In this document: positions 1-10,346 of the stretch, in pieces | Position numbering within the stretch: the stretch's first letter is position 1 | Layout of the letters: the number at the start of each line of letters is the position of its first letter | From: Atkinsonella hypoxylon | Lineage: Eukaryota; Ascomycota; Sordariomycetes; Hypocreales; Clavicipitaceae | Assembly: GCA_000729835.1 (NCBI GenBank) | Contig: JFHB01000262.1 | Span: 1 to 39,232 of the forward strand | Length of the DNA: 39,232 bases | Direction of reading: 5' to 3' | Translations under genes and position numbers: made by a program | Notes under the pieces: generated by a model | Databases searched by the model: none | What the model was told of the DNA's origin: nothing | Seen by the model: the letters and a program-made list of their open reading frames with translations, nothing else

Positions 1-436
1 TTTCACAGTTGTGTCCAAGGTAGAAGGGAATGTGTTCTCGAATAGCCTGGCCAAGTCTGGATTTTTGATGCGCAGGTTCATGTCCGCAATGACTTTCTAC
101 ATGGTCACTCGTGTCACGGGGCTGTATGTACCTCGTTCAAATGACTGACTGACTGGACACTGATAATACCCCGGGTATACATACCTCTACAGCAGGGCTC
201 TTGAAAGTTCGGCACTCCTCACTCGGTCGCATGAACGGCAACTTGAGCGGACCATCGGAATACGGCGCATGCGGCTGCCTCGAGTAATCGCTGTAGTCGG
301 GGCACGAAGCCGGCGTACGATCCTTGGCCTCGTAATCCCCCAAAGAAACCCCAGGAGCAGCCAGGCCGCCGACAGGAAGGCCGAGCATCAAAGCAGCCGC
401 GGCAGCGAGGTCTCGAAGTGACGTTGTGAATCTCAT
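1..436 (-). CDS. GH125 exo-alpha-mannosidase, 5' end only (runs off the left edge)
   Basis: Secreted glycoside hydrolase of family GH125 (old name DUF1237/Mug157); known members are exo-alpha-1,6-mannosidases acting on mannans and N-glycans. Model: complement(join(<1..96,185..436)). Exon 1 encodes a signal peptide (about residues 1-27: basic start, then an Ala/Leu-rich core ending in AAP) and the start of the catalytic domain with the family segment RPSEECRTFKSPAVE. The intron (97-184) has a GTATGT donor and a TAG acceptor in phase 0. Exon 2 continues with KVIADMNLRIKNPDLARLFE and then FPSTLDTTVK, a classic GH125 N-terminal block. Only about 116 of an expected ~500 residues are visible. The start is the first ATG of the frame and the only one that gives a signal peptide. 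Confidence 0.85.
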
Positions 437-2062
437 GCTTGTCGCAGTTTTTGGTCTTGGGAAAAGCCGAGTCTCGGAGCCAGACGCAGCAGGAGACTTT
501 TAGAAAAAAAAAAAAAAAAAAAAGGGATCCTTGCTGCAAAAGCATCTCGTTTCAGTCATAGTCTTTGTATTAATAAATCCCCCTCTCGCTCCCCCGCACG
601 CGGTCCTACGCTCGTACTACATGTACTTACTACATACAATACGACCCTCGTTGGGTTTTACATGCCCGGGAACGCGACGCTAACACGAGACGCGAAATCT
701 TTATACAGTCTTGCGCGGGTAGCCTATGCTTATCCTGGTTAGTGAGGAATATATAAAGCAGGTGACTTTGTTAGTGTTGCGGTTCTGTACATGATTGGCT
801 CTGTATGAGGAGTGTCTCGAGCGGACAAGACCTGATTGGCTTCTTGTGGATACAAAGCTCAAGCTAGGGTAGTATCACGACAAGATGCGGGGAAGCAAAA
901 TGTTGCGGCGTACGACTGCGAGCTCGGAAGTGGCTTGTTCCGAGCGTGCAATAGGGGGTTTCAAGACCTCCTATAACAAAAGGTAGCGTACATCATAGCA
1001 TAATTAACTGCGCTACGTTTTGTTGCATTTTCTGTATAAATAAATAGAAAAATCCCTCTTAGTCTCTTTTGTATCGACATCACTACTTAATTCAATTATA
1101 ATTTATTATCTCGTTTATCCAGCGAAAGCGCAACACATTGCCACCCGGAGCTTCGAGATGCGGCGAATGAGACCACGACACGGCAATTGATGTATTGAGA
1201 CTTGTTTGAGTGGTCAAGTAACGTTACTCGCTGCCACCGCGCAATGCAGCCCGCCATGCCGGGCGCGTTGTTCAAGATTCAACCGGCACGTTGCGGGCCT
1301 CGAATGTCGACCAACTGCCACGACACACACACACACACACACACACATGAAGATCAACTCTGATGAATAGCTAGTTGCATCGCTAGTTATCACGACAATG
1401 CTCCAAGAAACGTCATATACCTCCCTCGCCCGCTGGCGGTAGAGGCCGCGATGCATACTCTGTCGGTCGAACCGTTCCTTGCCAGGTGTCTCGCTTTGGA
1501 TCGATCGTTGGCCATAGTCAGCCTCAAGATTTGATCCAAAGCCACCGCTGTCCCCTTCTTGCAGGCGAGTCAGTTTCTATGCCCAACATTGCATGCAGCA
1601 TGTATATCACTGTCACTGTCTGTGATGCGATTTCATCATCATGCCAATCATCTTGCATGAAGCCAAGGGCAAAACATGAAGTTGATGGCCTGTTTCTTAA
1701 GCCAGATCTCTGACAAGCTCGCAGCTCGAAAAACTGGCCGCCGTCTTACTGCCAAGAGCCCGTCAAAGCATCTACTTCGACCACGAGATCGCTGTCAATA
1801 GAGACTGCAATGAGGTTGCCATCAAGATGGCATGTTGCGCGGCGATATTTTACGTGTCCCTCGGGGTTGAATTGCTGAATGATAGTTGTGCTGATATGTG
1901 CTCACGTTGACAAGCCATTGTGATTTATGTGAATAACTTATACTTGCTACCGCAGGTCTCAGCATTCCATCATAATCATAGCAGGCCTCGTTATCCACCG
2001 TCTATCCTCTATATCCAAGTACGCACTCTTCCAAAAAGCACCTGATTACAGGGAACCACAAG
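437..2062. other. Intergenic region upstream of GH125 and downstream of NLP-like A
   Basis: No convincing gene. It holds a run of 20 A at 504-523 just upstream of the GH125 start and an (AC)n microsatellite at 1323-1347. Short open frames (for example at 1214-1456 and 1486-1713) have no family signature, and one translates the microsatellite. The region must contain the GH125 promoter and the 3' end of the NLP-like A transcript. Confidence 0.6.
1323..1347. repeat. (AC)n dinucleotide microsatellite
   Basis: About 12 uninterrupted AC units are read directly in the sequence. The tract lies in intergenic DNA. Confidence 0.95.
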
Positions 2063-3145
2063 CTAAGCAGCACAAAGTCCCTCCGCGACAAGCGGCGGCG
2101 TCGAATCCGCATCACCCCATTCAAAACCCGCTATCAGCCTCCCAACCTCCGTAGACACATCAGCAAGAATATAATCCTCTATGAAAGCAATTAGTACAGA
2201 ACAGCTGTATCTGCGCCAGGGTGACGTGCCTTTCTTGGGGTAATACCACCAATCGTCCGATCGGTACGCAAGATCGGTCAATTGCGCCAGAACATCAATC
2301 CATGCCTAGACGAATCAGTCAGTATCTGACCTCAAACGAGAGAGAATCATGCGCTTTTCTTTACAATGTTTTTCTCCATGTGCATGTCATGTTTTGCACT
2401 AGCGATGAAGACCTTTTGTTTCAATGCACGTTAGTGCGTCTGATGTGTCGGGCATTGGAAAGTGAAATTGCACACCTTGGGATGGTCCAGGTTCTTCTGG
2501 TGATTGCATCCGCCCCGCGGCTTATTGGCGTCCTCTTGCATAAAGGTGCTCTCGATATGGGCCCATTCGATCCGTTGGTACCCGGTATGTTGGGACAAGA
2601 ACAGCTGCGATGGTGTCCATAGATTGCTGTCTGTCCTGTTCCACACCACGACTACTCTCTCCCAGTCACTGAAGCGGGCATCAGTGTTGCTGTTGTTTGT
2701 CCAAATCCTCCATTCGAGGAACTGGCATGGTCACTCACAACGGATGCCCAAAGACCTTTTTGGGCGAAAAGCCATCCTTGGTGTAAAACAAGTTATATGC
2801 AACCCGAACCAACGTCTCCGAGCATCGACTGTATGAGAAATACACCGGAAACTCAGGAAGAGGATTCCCGACTGGGACACCGGGGTTTCTGCAGCCGCAT
2901 CCCGAGTTCGGCCAGGCACAAAGCTCCGAGGGCGCAGCCTGCCTGCCGTCAACCGTAGCCAGCGTCGGTATGCAAGGTGGTCGCTCCAGCATCTGGCCGA
3001 TGAGAAACATGGGCTGCGCCTTCATGGCAAGATCGACACCACCGCCACTCAATAAGGTTGCCATTTCGGTGTCAGAGACTGGCGTAAGGGCTGTCGCCGT
3101 CGTGGCCCAGGCCCCGAGGGCAACGGCACCGAGCATAGTTCGCAT
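2063..3145 (-). CDS. Secreted NPP1/NLP-like protein, tandem copy A
   Basis: Secreted protein of the necrosis- and ethylene-inducing-like (NLP/NPP1) superfamily, distant type. Model: complement(join(2063..2178,2230..2305,2365..2412,2476..2668,2739..3145)), 279 aa. Residues 1-19 form a signal peptide. The family signs are YTKD followed by a variant heptapeptide GHPFDWE (canonical GHRHDWE), assembled across intron 1, and a C-terminal WGDADSTP block like the FG-x-ANVP end of NLPs. Cysteines in the mature N-terminal half suggest disulfides. Exons 2-4 (193, 48 and 76 nt) match copy B exactly in length and phase, so the two are a tandem duplication. Intron 4 (2179-2229) has a GC-AG boundary. Canonical NLPs lyse plant plasma membranes; whether this divergent form does so cannot be told from sequence, and many fungal NLPs are not toxic. 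Confidence 0.7.
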
Positions 3146-4100
3146 TGTGTGCTAACAGAACGGGGGTAAAGGGATTGTTCTTTTGCAATTCACACGACTC
3201 TGGTGTATGTAAGGCATTGACTGTACTATTTATTATATATGTCCACGAGCGGTTCCAGTGCGCATATCATGCGGTATACAAGTGGCGATTGAGCCCATAA
3301 TGCAAAACGACATGGGAACCCGTCCTTCGCAGGCGCTCACAGCGCATGAACGTGTCAGTACTTGTAGAGTGTGCCCCTGACTTGCGAGATTGCAGCACTT
3401 GAGCACATCAAAGGTGTTCAAAGTCTATGTGCTCCATCAGGATGCCGAGGCGTGTGGTGCCAAAGATGCGATGAGATCCGTTCACGTGGCTGCATATACA
3501 CTGTGACTGTGGTCAGCCGACTGAAAGGCTCGGATACTAGCACTAACTGTGGTCAGAATGAAAGAATCCATGTTCTCATCATCGCCTTCGTGTTGGAAGT
3601 CCATTTCCATCGAAAATATGCAATTTTGTCATTCTTTTGCGTGTATACACAACTTCGGGTTGGGCTATGATGGTCAAGACAAAATGCAGTTGAACTTTGC
3701 GACGTAAGAGATTGTACTGAACAATCCATGCATGTATTTCGTTCAGCAAGAGCCACATAGGAGTCAAGTATCCTGCAGTGCCCAACTTCCTCTTCAGATA
3801 ACCCTCCATCAATCTCGCTTCTTTCTCTTTTCTCGCATAAATTGACACGCCCAACTTGATCAGCGAACCAACTCGTCAAACGCCGCCCTGCCAGCGGAAT
3901 GGCTTATCGCGGGACATACATAACGGTACAAAAGATGGAATGGAGTGGCCCACATGAGATATTTTTAGCTAGCAGCAAACTACGTAGCAAAGAGGTGACG
4001 ACGAAGATGGTGAATGAAGCTCTTCCCGTACAGAGTACTACATGCATCCTGCAAAGAGGGGCAGAGACACGTGACCCAACAAGGCCTCCTTCCATTTCCA
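3146..4100. other. Spacer between the two NLP-like paralogues
   Basis: Holds the promoter of copy A and the 3' flank of copy B. Several 60-108-codon open frames lie on both strands (3233-4144), but they overlap one another, have no family motif and lack coherent splice structure. I see no gene. Confidence 0.55.
3233..3239 (-). promoter_or_regulatory. Probable TATA box of NLP-like A
   Basis: On the minus strand the sequence reads TATATAA about 88 nt upstream of the start codon at 3145, a typical distance for a fungal TATA element. Copy B has a similar element in the corresponding place. Confidence 0.45.
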
Positions 4101-5228
4101 TTATGGAGTCTCCAGACGGTCACAAAGCTTCTCATGCACCTTGACAGGAGTACTATCTGCTTCCCCAAAGTTTAATTTGGCCAGTAATTTTCCAATCTCG
4201 GTCAAGGGATCGGAGCGGATGTAGTCCTCTTGATTTCCAGAATTAGCTACCACTCGAACGGCCAAAGAGAGTCCAGGGTTCTTCATACCTCGCTTGGGGT
4301 AGTACCACCAGTCGTCAGTTCGGTATGCATCGTTAGAAAGCTGACTCGGCGCATCTGTGTAGGCCTGACGTATGTTTCGTTAGACTGTTGCTAGACCAAA
4401 GAGATTTTGAGTATGTAGATGATGACCAACCGTTTCCTTTGTGTCGTGGTTGGCATGCTTCGACCATTCGACGTATACCTGCATTCGGGAAAAGGGTTCC
4501 GTCAGCGGATGTTCTTGAGCATGTTCTCCAACTTAGAGTCTTACTGCGAGCACATACCTTGGGGTGACCAAGATTCTTTTGCCCGTCGGCGCCGCCACGA
4601 GGTTTGCTGGCATCCTTTGCGTTGAAGGTGCTCCAGATGTTGGCCCAATTGATTTCTTGGTACCAGCCGTGCTGGGAAAGGAACAGCTTCGCCGATCGCC
4701 ATTCTCCATCCTTGCCCTTGTTCCATTCGACAATTACCCGCTCCCAGTCACTTTTATCCCGGGGGCAAGATGGATCAGTTTTGCTGCTAGGATGACTTTG
4801 ACGATGGAGGACACATACTATGGGTGGCCGTATAACCCGACCGGACTCATACCGTCTTTGGTCCAGAAGAGATTATAAGCCACTCTGACCGACGTATCGC
4901 TGCACTTCTTGAAGGTGTAATATATCGGAAAGGAGGTGAGTGGGTGTCCGACTAGCCCGTCAGGTTTCCTGCAATCACAACCTGTATCGGGGTAGTCGCA
5001 GAGTTTTGACCCGGGAACTTGCTTGCCGTTCTGCGTGGCGAAAGTTGGGATACACCCGCGATTTCCATGGAGTTGGGCAAAGAAGAACATGGGCTGCGCC
5101 TGCAATGCGAGACTGACCGGGTCATTGCTGAGCCACTGCTTCATGGTCGCATCAGAGACGCAAGAGGCGGCTGTCGCCATAGCCGCCAGAGCCGTCACGG
5201 CGAGGACTCGGTGAGTAAAGGCACGCAT
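4101..5228 (-). CDS. Secreted NPP1/NLP-like protein, tandem copy B
   Basis: Paralogue of the neighbouring copy A, same strand. Model: complement(join(4101..4228,4289..4364,4431..4478,4558..4750,4819..5228)), 284 aa, with the same five-exon layout. The start at 5228 aligns with that of copy A and has an A at -3; in-frame ATGs at 5246 and 5249 would add 6-7 residues before the signal peptide. After the signal peptide (about residues 1-22) come a cysteine-containing N-terminal half, WTKD, and the heptapeptide variant GHPYDWE split by intron 1. The C-terminus has the block FGEADSTP. Intron 1 could also end at 4787 (32 nt, implausibly short); the 68-nt version ending at 4751 matches copy A and gives the family motif. 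Intron 4 here is an ordinary GT-AG intron, and intron 3 has an unusual GTTGGT donor. Confidence 0.7.
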
Positions 5229-5304
5229 CGTCGCTGCTTTGACCATCATTCACTGAACCCGTTTCAAGCTGAATGGTCATCCGTCTTTCTGAGAGCACGA
5301 CGCT

Positions 5305-5313
5305 CTTTATATA
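5305..5313 (-). promoter_or_regulatory. Probable TATA box of NLP-like B
   Basis: The minus strand reads TATATAAAG, a near-perfect TATA box, about 77 nt upstream of the chosen start at 5228. Confidence 0.55.
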
Positions 5314-7100
5314 GCTGCACGATACCATCCATGTACGATTAAATACTCTGTGTCATTTATGACGAGATGGGCGTCCAAACCGGCGAGTCCGAGCACCCCT
5401 GCTGTACGCGTACAGTAGACTGTCTATCCGAGAATTCCGCGGTCCATATAATAATACCCAGGTACGTTAAAAAACGAATCAGCGACAAATGAAGCAGCGC
5501 ATGGAGCCGTCTATGAAATAAAGTTATATAGGACGCTTTTACTCATGAGACTACTACCACTGTGCGCCCACTCGGATCCTGGAGTCACTTTTCATTTCAT
5601 CCCTCATCATCAATCAGAAGATAGCCCAAAGTGATTACGGCATCTTACCAGAGCTTAGTATCATTCTCGAGCATGTCTGGTGAGAGCTTATAACATTGTT
5701 TTCCCCCTGAGGGAAAAAAATATCCCAATCTTGCCCTGGTCCCTGCCCCTTATTCCCCTGCAGCCGATCGTTCAACCTCTGTCATGACATGTGCCGACTC
5801 CGTCCCAGAGTACGATTGATTATCAATATGGGTATCAGAGGAGAGCTCATCTTGGCTCTAAAAAGCTGAAAGGGCTCAGGTTAGTCAGCCGGTTTGCAAC
5901 ATTTATACAAAGAGCATCTGGAAGGTTACCCAGGACGAGGAAGGCGTAGTCTACTTACGACAGGGATTTCAATGAAAGCCTCTCTGCACTCATTCACACT
6001 ACGATCGAAGTGCCGTGTGGCAGTTCTGCACAGAGCATATCTAACGTAACATCGCACGGGAGCACCGGTCGCATCTGCCGATTCTAGGCTAATCTCGCGA
6101 ACACTTCCAAATTCTGTGAGATCTCGTTAACATGGTTCGGACAATCGGCCGCTGTTCTATTTCATAGAGCTTGTAACTAACTATCTGCATGACTATGCCT
6201 GTGCTAATACGGCGCGTTGTTTGTGCTTGCGCTCCAGTTCTGTCGATGCCACTTAGACGAGCTATTCCGGTGACTAGATAGTAAACGCACAGCAACAGAT
6301 CTTGGAACGCATAGCAGCAACTAAGCGTGGGAACGAAAAATACACCTCCGCGTACATCTTTGCTGAGATGTACGGAATACTTCTTACAATCTCTCCTTTC
6401 GTCTACCTGCGGTACTTGAGTAGCTAATGCTCTAGCTCTAACGTGCCCACAATTTCAATGTATTCTACCCCTGAAACAGCGTTACATTCATTAACAACAA
6501 TACGCTACACCTAGCAAACAAGGTACCGCCTGTAGTACAAATATCCTTTCCTACTCCGTAGATTCTAGACTATCAGTGTCTAAAGGGCTTTGTCTGCGGT
6601 ATAGGCGAAATCGCGACCTGCAAATATCCTTAAATAGTGTGTAAAGTTCAAGAGGTAGCTCTGCGTAGAAATTAGTATGCAAAGATACAATCTTCCGTTT
6701 TGGTTTTAGCTGCTTCTAGGTACTCGTATTAGCACAGTATGTACACGGTCTACAGGGAGTCGTCAATGTGGCTGTGTTGTATTCGTTGGATGTAGAATCA
6801 AGCGCTGCTTTGTGCTCTGCTTTGCGGCTTATTATTAATGATGAGATGAGCCGTACGTATTTGTAAGGTGCGTACTCCGTACTGACGCAATTTGACAGGT
6901 GGACGGTACTGAGCCCCACTTCGTTGGTCACACGTCAGACTGGCCCCACCCAGCAGCTTCCTTCCTTCCTTCGTCACCACTCACTTTCGCCTGCCGGTTA
7001 TAGCTGGCTATTTAAGGAAAGCGCAACGACAACCACCAGTTGACCATACATAAGAGCAGACCAGACATCCTCCACCAGCTGTCAAGGTTCCTCGTCTTGT
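5314..7100. other. Long AT-richer divergent intergenic region
   Basis: About 1.8 kb between the divergently transcribed NLP-like B and thioredoxin genes. Short open frames at 6089-6295 and 6716-6980 show no motif. A TTCC-type pyrimidine tract lies near 6955-6973, and a TATA-like CTATTTAAGG at 7008-7017 may serve the thioredoxin gene. I see nothing else. Confidence 0.5.
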
Positions 7101-7259
7101 ATGTACCTTAGGTATCTAGCATCTTGCACCATCCCAGCACTTCCTGACCCCGGTTTCTCAAAGCAGATTCATCTGACCAGCAAACGACCAAGCAGGTACA
7201 TAGATAACCAGAAATTATTTACCATTCCCATTTTCAAATTTCATCCCCCGCATCCCAAA

Positions 7260-7640
7260 ATGTCTCCTGCCGTGCAACACATCAACTCCGCGGAGGAGCT
7301 GGATACCCTGCTTTCGTCAACAACCTACGTCGTCGTCGACTTTTTCGCCGACTGGTGCCCTCCATGCAAGGCCATTGGGCCTGTTTTCGAAAATTTGGCT
7401 ACCAAGCACAGCAAGCCGGGTTATCTTGCCTTTGCCAAAGTGAACGTCGACAACCTTCAGAATGTGGCGGCAACCTACAACATCTCCGCTATGCCCACAT
7501 TTTTGTTCTTCAAAGAAGGCAAGCAAGTTGCGGTCAATGGCCAGACCGTTATCCAGGGAGCTGATGCGAATGCTCTCGGCGCAGCGGCAGAGAAGTTAGC
7601 CGGTTTGGCCGCGAAGAAGGATGAAGAGGCATCCGCGTAA
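7260..7640 (+). CDS. Thioredoxin with WCPPC active site
   Basis: Single-domain thioredoxin of 126 aa: a small dithiol-disulfide oxidoreductase that reduces protein disulfides and is itself recycled by NADPH-dependent thioredoxin reductase. The active site is WCPPC (Cys33 and Cys36) in FFADWCPPCKAIGP. Most thioredoxins have WCGPC, so the first X is changed to Pro. The cis-proline loop AMPTF (Pro79) and the fold segments (VDFFA, KVNVD, LFFKEGK) are present. The C-terminal tail is Ala/Lys/Glu-rich (KKDEEASA). The start is chosen for its good context (CAAAATGTC) and family length. An in-frame ATG at 7101 would add 53 mostly uncharged or basic residues (see findings). No intron is needed. Confidence 0.92.
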   Translation: MSPAVQHINSAEELDTLLSSTTYVVVDFFADWCPPCKAIGPVFENLATKHSKPGYLAFAKVNVDNLQNVAATYNISAMPTFLFFKEGKQVAVNGQTVIQGADANALGAAAEKLAGLAAKKDEEASA

Positions 7641-7829
7641 AGGAGATGATGGAATAGGTGTGGCTATTGCTCAGACATGCGCGTTTGGAGTTGAATAGAG
7701 GAAGACACATACATGGCTTGATGTCGAAATGCCTCATGGGCGGTGCTTGATATAGATAGACATCACAGTGTTAGAATGCTCAGCATCATATCCGTTATTC
7801 TCGCCATGTAGCCCGTGTGTAATGTGACG

Positions 7830-10346
7830 TTACCATCTAAAACTCTCTTGAAAATATTCTATATCGCACAATCCCCTATCCATTGCTTCTACTACCGAGC
7901 GTCTGGCGTCGTCTGCCATTCGTGCTGGTCCACATGCCACCACGGCTAAGCTTCCCTGGCCGGAGCATTCTGCAGCGCTAATGACAATATCCCGCACACT
8001 AGGTCTGATGAAGTGTCGACGCACCTGAGCCGGTATGGCAACGCTGAGGCTCCTTTCTGCCGCGGCGGAAAAGTACAAATCGACGGAAATTTTCTCGTCT
8101 GCCAATGCATCGCACATGTCATTGGCAATAACCTCCGCAGCAAGCTCCGGCTCGCGAACCGCCCAATGGAGTTGAATGAATCTTGTCTGTCCGTCATCAG
8201 TCGTACTATCAGATGTCAAGACCTTGAGATATGACATAGGAAAAACGACCCCACTGCCCCCCACAATAAAGACGATGCGATCGAACAAATGCAGCGGTTG
8301 GCTGTGTCCGTATGGGCCGTCGACCAGGACTCGCAGCGACGCGGGGTGTGGCCACTTTGAGGCAGCTAGATCTCGGAGTCTGCGGGTGAAGCTGTCATGG
8401 GGCCGGATCAGGAAAGTCAGCAGTTTGGAATCTGCGTCTTCGGCCGTGGGCCCGTGTTGCTCCTCAAGAGCCAAGCTGTCCGTTTCTAGGAGAGGGGCTT
8501 GTTCGCCGAGAGTTTTTGTCTTGGATGCCTTGCCATCCAGGACAGATGCAACTGTGAACGGATGGCTTTCCCAAAATCGTTTGTCGTCGAGGATGGATAG
8601 GTAGTAGTAGGTGCCAGGCTTGACTTTGTACATATTAGAATGGCATGGGATCTCGAGCCGCACCATGTTGGTGGATGACTTGTATATCGCTGCTGCTGCT
8701 GTGGGTTTTATGGACGGATTGAAGAACAGAATGCGGGCTACGCGCATTGCTCTGTCTGATAACCAGATGAGAACGGGGATCCAGACCAAGCTGTCATATC
8801 TGCCGTTATATATGGATACGTGACTGCGACAATTAGCAACGGGCGTCGACATAGGCATCTCTTTTTTTCTTTTTTTTTTTTTTTTTTTTTTCCTGAAACA
8901 AGGTGCTCATTCGTACCCTAGCATAGTGACCAGAACAACGATGGACATGCCGATGTGCAGTATGAGGAACAGTTCGTAACTTCGTCGACGCAGCCAGAAT
9001 ATGGAGCATGCCATCAACGCGCACATAAATACGGTGGCCTAGCAAGAGTTAGGGTGCCTGCGTGACAAAGAACAAACTGAGTCCCGTACCACTTCGCCAA
9101 CAACCCAGAAGGTACGAGTCCACCAGGCCGCAAAGAACGCCCATCCCCCCTCTGCAACAGAGTCAGACCATCACACGGGAGAGTCTCGAACAGGGGATCG
9201 TGCGAGATACGAACCATGAAATGAGAGCACGGTGTACCCAATCGAATGCACAACTGCCTGTATTGTCGCAATTCTCGCGACCCATCGATGGAAGTTGTTG
9301 TATGTACCAAAGTCCCAGCCCGTCAGCCAGATAGCCAAGTTGTTTCGCACCCCAAAGAGCCATATGATGGGGAAATTGGCAAATGAAATGATTCCCGTCC
9401 GATCCGACACGTATCGCAGGATTTGCTTCGTCTTCGTTGGGAAGCTTTAGACTCGGTTAGCAGCGCATTGATTCACCTTTCCCAGCGTCTGGGCGACTAC
9501 GCACTACAGATTCGCCGGCGTAATCTTGTATCCATATATGCTGAAGAGAATATTGATCAATGCGAACGTCACAATCGTCAAAGTCTGGATCCGAAGCGGA
9601 ATCGTTCCACACCACACTTTCGCGGCGGACCTGTACCCAAACGTGGCAGGTACTATGATCTTGCTTTTCAGCCACATTGATGTCTGGGCATTGGACGTCC
9701 CGTTGTAGAGGCGGGAGGTGTGGAGGAATCGCCGCAATGCCAATATCAACCGGTTGACCGCGCCCATGGCCACGACTGCAATCCAGAACACAATCATGGC
9801 AAAGCCGTACAGGGCGTGATAGCGAATCACGTAGCGGTAAGCGTCCTGGTGTTGTCAGTCTCCCTGATGGAGCAGGCTCGCAGGCCAATACAGCCTTACC
9901 AACGTATCAAACCATGCATGATGAAGCTCCGCCGATGGCACGACCACGTCGTTGAACATGTGCCCCGGCGGAAATGCTTCATGAAGCCGGACATGCTTTA
10001 GCCTTTCAATATCGCCAGCCGTGTAGTTCGATATGATGGACAGCGGTGGAATGCCAGCTGCGCCGGCGTCTGTGCATATACCATTCAGCATGGCCCACTC
10101 CGCGTCTCGCTTATCTCGGTCGCAGTAGACAGCGAGACAGAGGAAGATGGACTTGATCGTCAATCTGCTCCGGCACAGCTGCGACGCCGACGCCGACTCA
10201 TCCACGTCGGCGAATCGCATTCTGACGACCGAGCTCTCGCATGATCCGAGACACAGGTCGGATAGTCGGGGTGATGCCTTGGCTGCAGCGTGCCGAGAGA
10301 GCAGGCACCAGCACAGAACCGACGCCAGCCGCTCCGACCGTTTCAT
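7830..10346 (-). CDS. FRE-type ferric/cupric reductase (NADPH, FAD, two hemes), plasma membrane
   Basis: Integral membrane metalloreductase that moves electrons from cytosolic NADPH through FAD and two b hemes to Fe(III) or Cu(II) outside the cell, usually for high-affinity iron uptake. Model: complement(join(7830..8823,8917..9038,9090..9151,9215..9444,9508..9845,9900..10346)), 730 aa. It has a signal peptide (about 1-22), a cysteine-rich extracellular N-terminal region, then several membrane helices. Four heme-ligand histidines fall in two pairs 14 residues apart: His314/His328 (FHRW..VVHS) and His387/His401. The codon before His401 (Gly400) spans exons 5 and 6, which supports that splice. 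The C-terminal half holds the FAD motif HPFTVAS and the NADPH motif GGSGVVFP, and ends with the aromatic FQESFRW. Metal preference cannot be told from sequence. Confidence 0.88.
8870..8891. repeat. T22 homopolymer inside an intron of the ferric reductase
   Basis: Twenty-two consecutive T on the plus strand (A on the coding strand), preceded by T7 and one C. The run lies inside intron 5 (8824-8916) of the ferric reductase gene. Confidence 0.9.

Noticed and set aside
4751..4818. A 32-nt version of intron 1 in NLP-like copy B (acceptor at 4787).
   Set aside because: It keeps the frame but is shorter than almost any fungal intron, and its counterpart in copy A would be 49 nt. The 68/70-nt versions agree between copies and recover the family motif.
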